Source: Larkinella terrae (lineage in GTDB: Bacteria; Bacteroidota; Bacteroidia; Cytophagales; Spirosomataceae). From it: a stretch of 64,000 nt of DNA. The notes beneath the pieces are model-generated. The model saw only the letters and a program-made list of their open reading frames with translations, did not search any database and was not told the DNA's origin. Of this stretch, positions 63,055 to 64,000 are shown in pieces (the first letter of the stretch is position 1; every line of letters starts with the position of its first letter). The position numbers and the translations under genes are program-made. The DNA lies in contig NZ_WJXZ01000013.1 in NCBI RefSeq assembly GCF_009668025.1, positions 248,001 through 312,000 of the forward strand. The letters run 5' to 3'.

Positions 63055-64000
63055 ATGAGTTCTTCTTCAGAAACCGGCAGTATTTCTTCGCGTATTGCGG
63101 CCCTGCTTAACCTTTCCGCCCGCCAGGTAGCCAATACCATCAAGCTTCTTGACGAAGGGGCTACTGTTCCTTTTATTGCCCGGTACCGGAAAGAAGCAAC
63201 CGCATCGGCCGACCGCGGTCCACTGGACGAAGTGCAGATTGGTGCAGTCAAAGACACGTACCAAAGACTCCTTGAGCTGGACAAACGCCGGGAAACCATC
63301 CTGAAATCCATTGAGGATCAGGGCAAACTGACTTCCGAGCTTCGGCAAAAAATCGAATCGTCCGACTCCTTAACCGAACTGGAAGACTTATATCTGCCCT
63401 ACAAACCCAAGCGAAAAACCCGCGCAACGATCGCCATCGAAAAAGGGCTGGAACCGCTGGCTAAACTGATCTTTAGTCAACGGGAAAATACCGTCGAGCG
63501 AAAAGCCGCGATTTACCTGAACGACCAGGTTCCGACGGTTTCGGATGCTTTGCAGGGCGCGCGCGACATCATGGCCGAATGGATTAGCGAAGACGCCGAC
63601 GCCCGTCAGCGAATCCGGAATCTCTTTGAACGTGAGGCCATTATCAAGTCGACGGTCAGGAAAGACAAGGAAACGGCGGGCGTTAAGTACAAGGACTATT
63701 TCAGTTTTGCCGAACCGCTCCGCCGGGTTCCCTCCCACCGCCTGCTGGCGATTCGTCGCGGGGAAGCCGAAGGAATTCTTTCGGTCAGTATTTCGCCGGA
63801 TGAAGAAGCGGCCCTGCAACGGCTGGACCGCCAGTTTTTGCGGTACGGTTCGTCGGAAAGTATCGACCAGGTGGCCATTGCGATCAAAGACAGTTACAAA
63901 CGGCTGATCAAACCGTCGATCGAAACCGAGTTTGACAACGCGTCGAAGCAAAAAGCCGATCAGGAAGCCATCAAAATTTTTGCCGACAATCTCCGTCAGT
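63055..64000 (+). CDS. tex: Tex-family transcription accessory protein (3' end outside window)
   Basis: ATG at 63055; 315 codons to the window edge without stop. The translated start 'MSSSSETGSISSRIAALLNL' leads into the Tex N-terminal region: 'TVPFIARYRKEATASADRGP', 'ELDKRRETILKSIEDQGKLT', 'LTELEDLYLPYKPKRKTRAT' and 'AIEKGLEPLAKLIF'. Full Tex proteins are 700-770 residues, with YqgF-like and S1 domains expected beyond the edge. It binds nucleic acids and affects transcription; no specific target is known here. Confidence 0.93.
   Translation, partial: MSSSSETGSISSRIAALLNLSARQVANTIKLLDEGATVPFIARYRKEATASADRGPLDEVQIGAVKDTYQRLLELDKRRETILKSIEDQGKLTSELRQKIESSDSLTELEDLYLPYKPKRKTRATIAIEKGLEPLAKLIFSQRENTVERKAAIYLNDQVPTVSDALQGARDIMAEWISEDADARQRIRNLFEREAIIKSTVRKDKETAGVKYKDYFSFAEPLRRVPSHRLLAIRRGEAEGILSVSISPDEEAALQRLDRQFLRYGSSESIDQVAIAIKDSYKRLIKPSIETEFDNASKQKADQEAIKIFADNLRQ

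Overview
The window looks like chromosomal DNA of a Bacteroidota of the order Cytophagales, most likely Spirosomaceae (Spirosoma/Larkinella-like). This rests on SusC/SusD and FecR proteins with Bacteroidota architectures, a type IX secretion sorting domain, DUF4369-thioredoxin and MacB-type permease families typical of the group, TAnnTTTG-type promoter boxes instead of Shine-Dalgarno leaders, and about 50% GC. No rRNA, tRNA, CRISPR array, phage or intact insertion sequence was recognised. The right end cuts a tex gene and the left end cuts an unrecognised gene.

Layout. 1-2.1 kb: two + strand genes of a module I cannot assign. 2.3-8.4 kb (-): fecR-like anti-sigma, susC, susD. 8.6-11.2 kb (+): Tat-exported gluconate-dehydrogenase subunit-3-like protein and a GMC oxidoreductase, separated by a repeat. 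11.4-12 kb: membrane protein plus XRE regulator behind a perfect 16-bp palindrome. 12.2-23.8 kb: GH39-like hydrolase, a decayed T9SS tail, a TonB_C-like protein, a 1183-residue macroglobulin/plug hybrid, a PQQ dehydrogenase with cytochrome c, and a T9SS-secreted repeat protein. 24-31.5 kb (-): a complete L-arabinose operon, araA-araB-araD-symporter-AraR(Nudix), with a dienelactone hydrolase after it. 31.8-40.4 kb: RNA helicase, MacB-like permease divergent from an orphan ECF sigma factor, serine hydrolase, DinB, glyoxalase-like protein, old-yellow-enzyme. 41-52 kb: TlpA-like thioredoxin, response regulator/histidine kinase pair, sugar-acid dehydratase, sugar isomerase-like protein, DMT transporter, membrane-anchored AraC regulator, DUF4932-like protease. 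52-64 kb: fasciclin, SlyD-like FKBP, EcsC, beta-helix protein, two convergent L,D-transpeptidases, metallo-beta-lactamase fold protein, DeoR regulator divergent from nudK, small proteins, cold-shock protein, tex.

How it fits together. The genes describe a saprophyte that takes up and degrades plant polysaccharide and sugars: SusCD uptake, GH39 and beta-helix enzymes, arabinose isomerase pathway, a probable aldonic-acid dehydratase and periplasmic quinoprotein/GMC sugar oxidation. The best-supported regulatory circuit is the ara operon with its own catalytically degenerate Nudix repressor.

The most unusual signals are not genes: (i) a heptamer AAAACCG/CGGTTTT roughly twenty times more frequent than chance; (ii) five copies of a 145-160 bp (one 227 bp) MITE-like element with terminal inverted repeats; (iii) a second repeat family built on CCGCTGnCAGGG that sits within 0-2 nt of three stop codons; and (iv) a general tendency for gene 3' ends to be capped by long, unrelated palindromes, one of them inside the ara operon.
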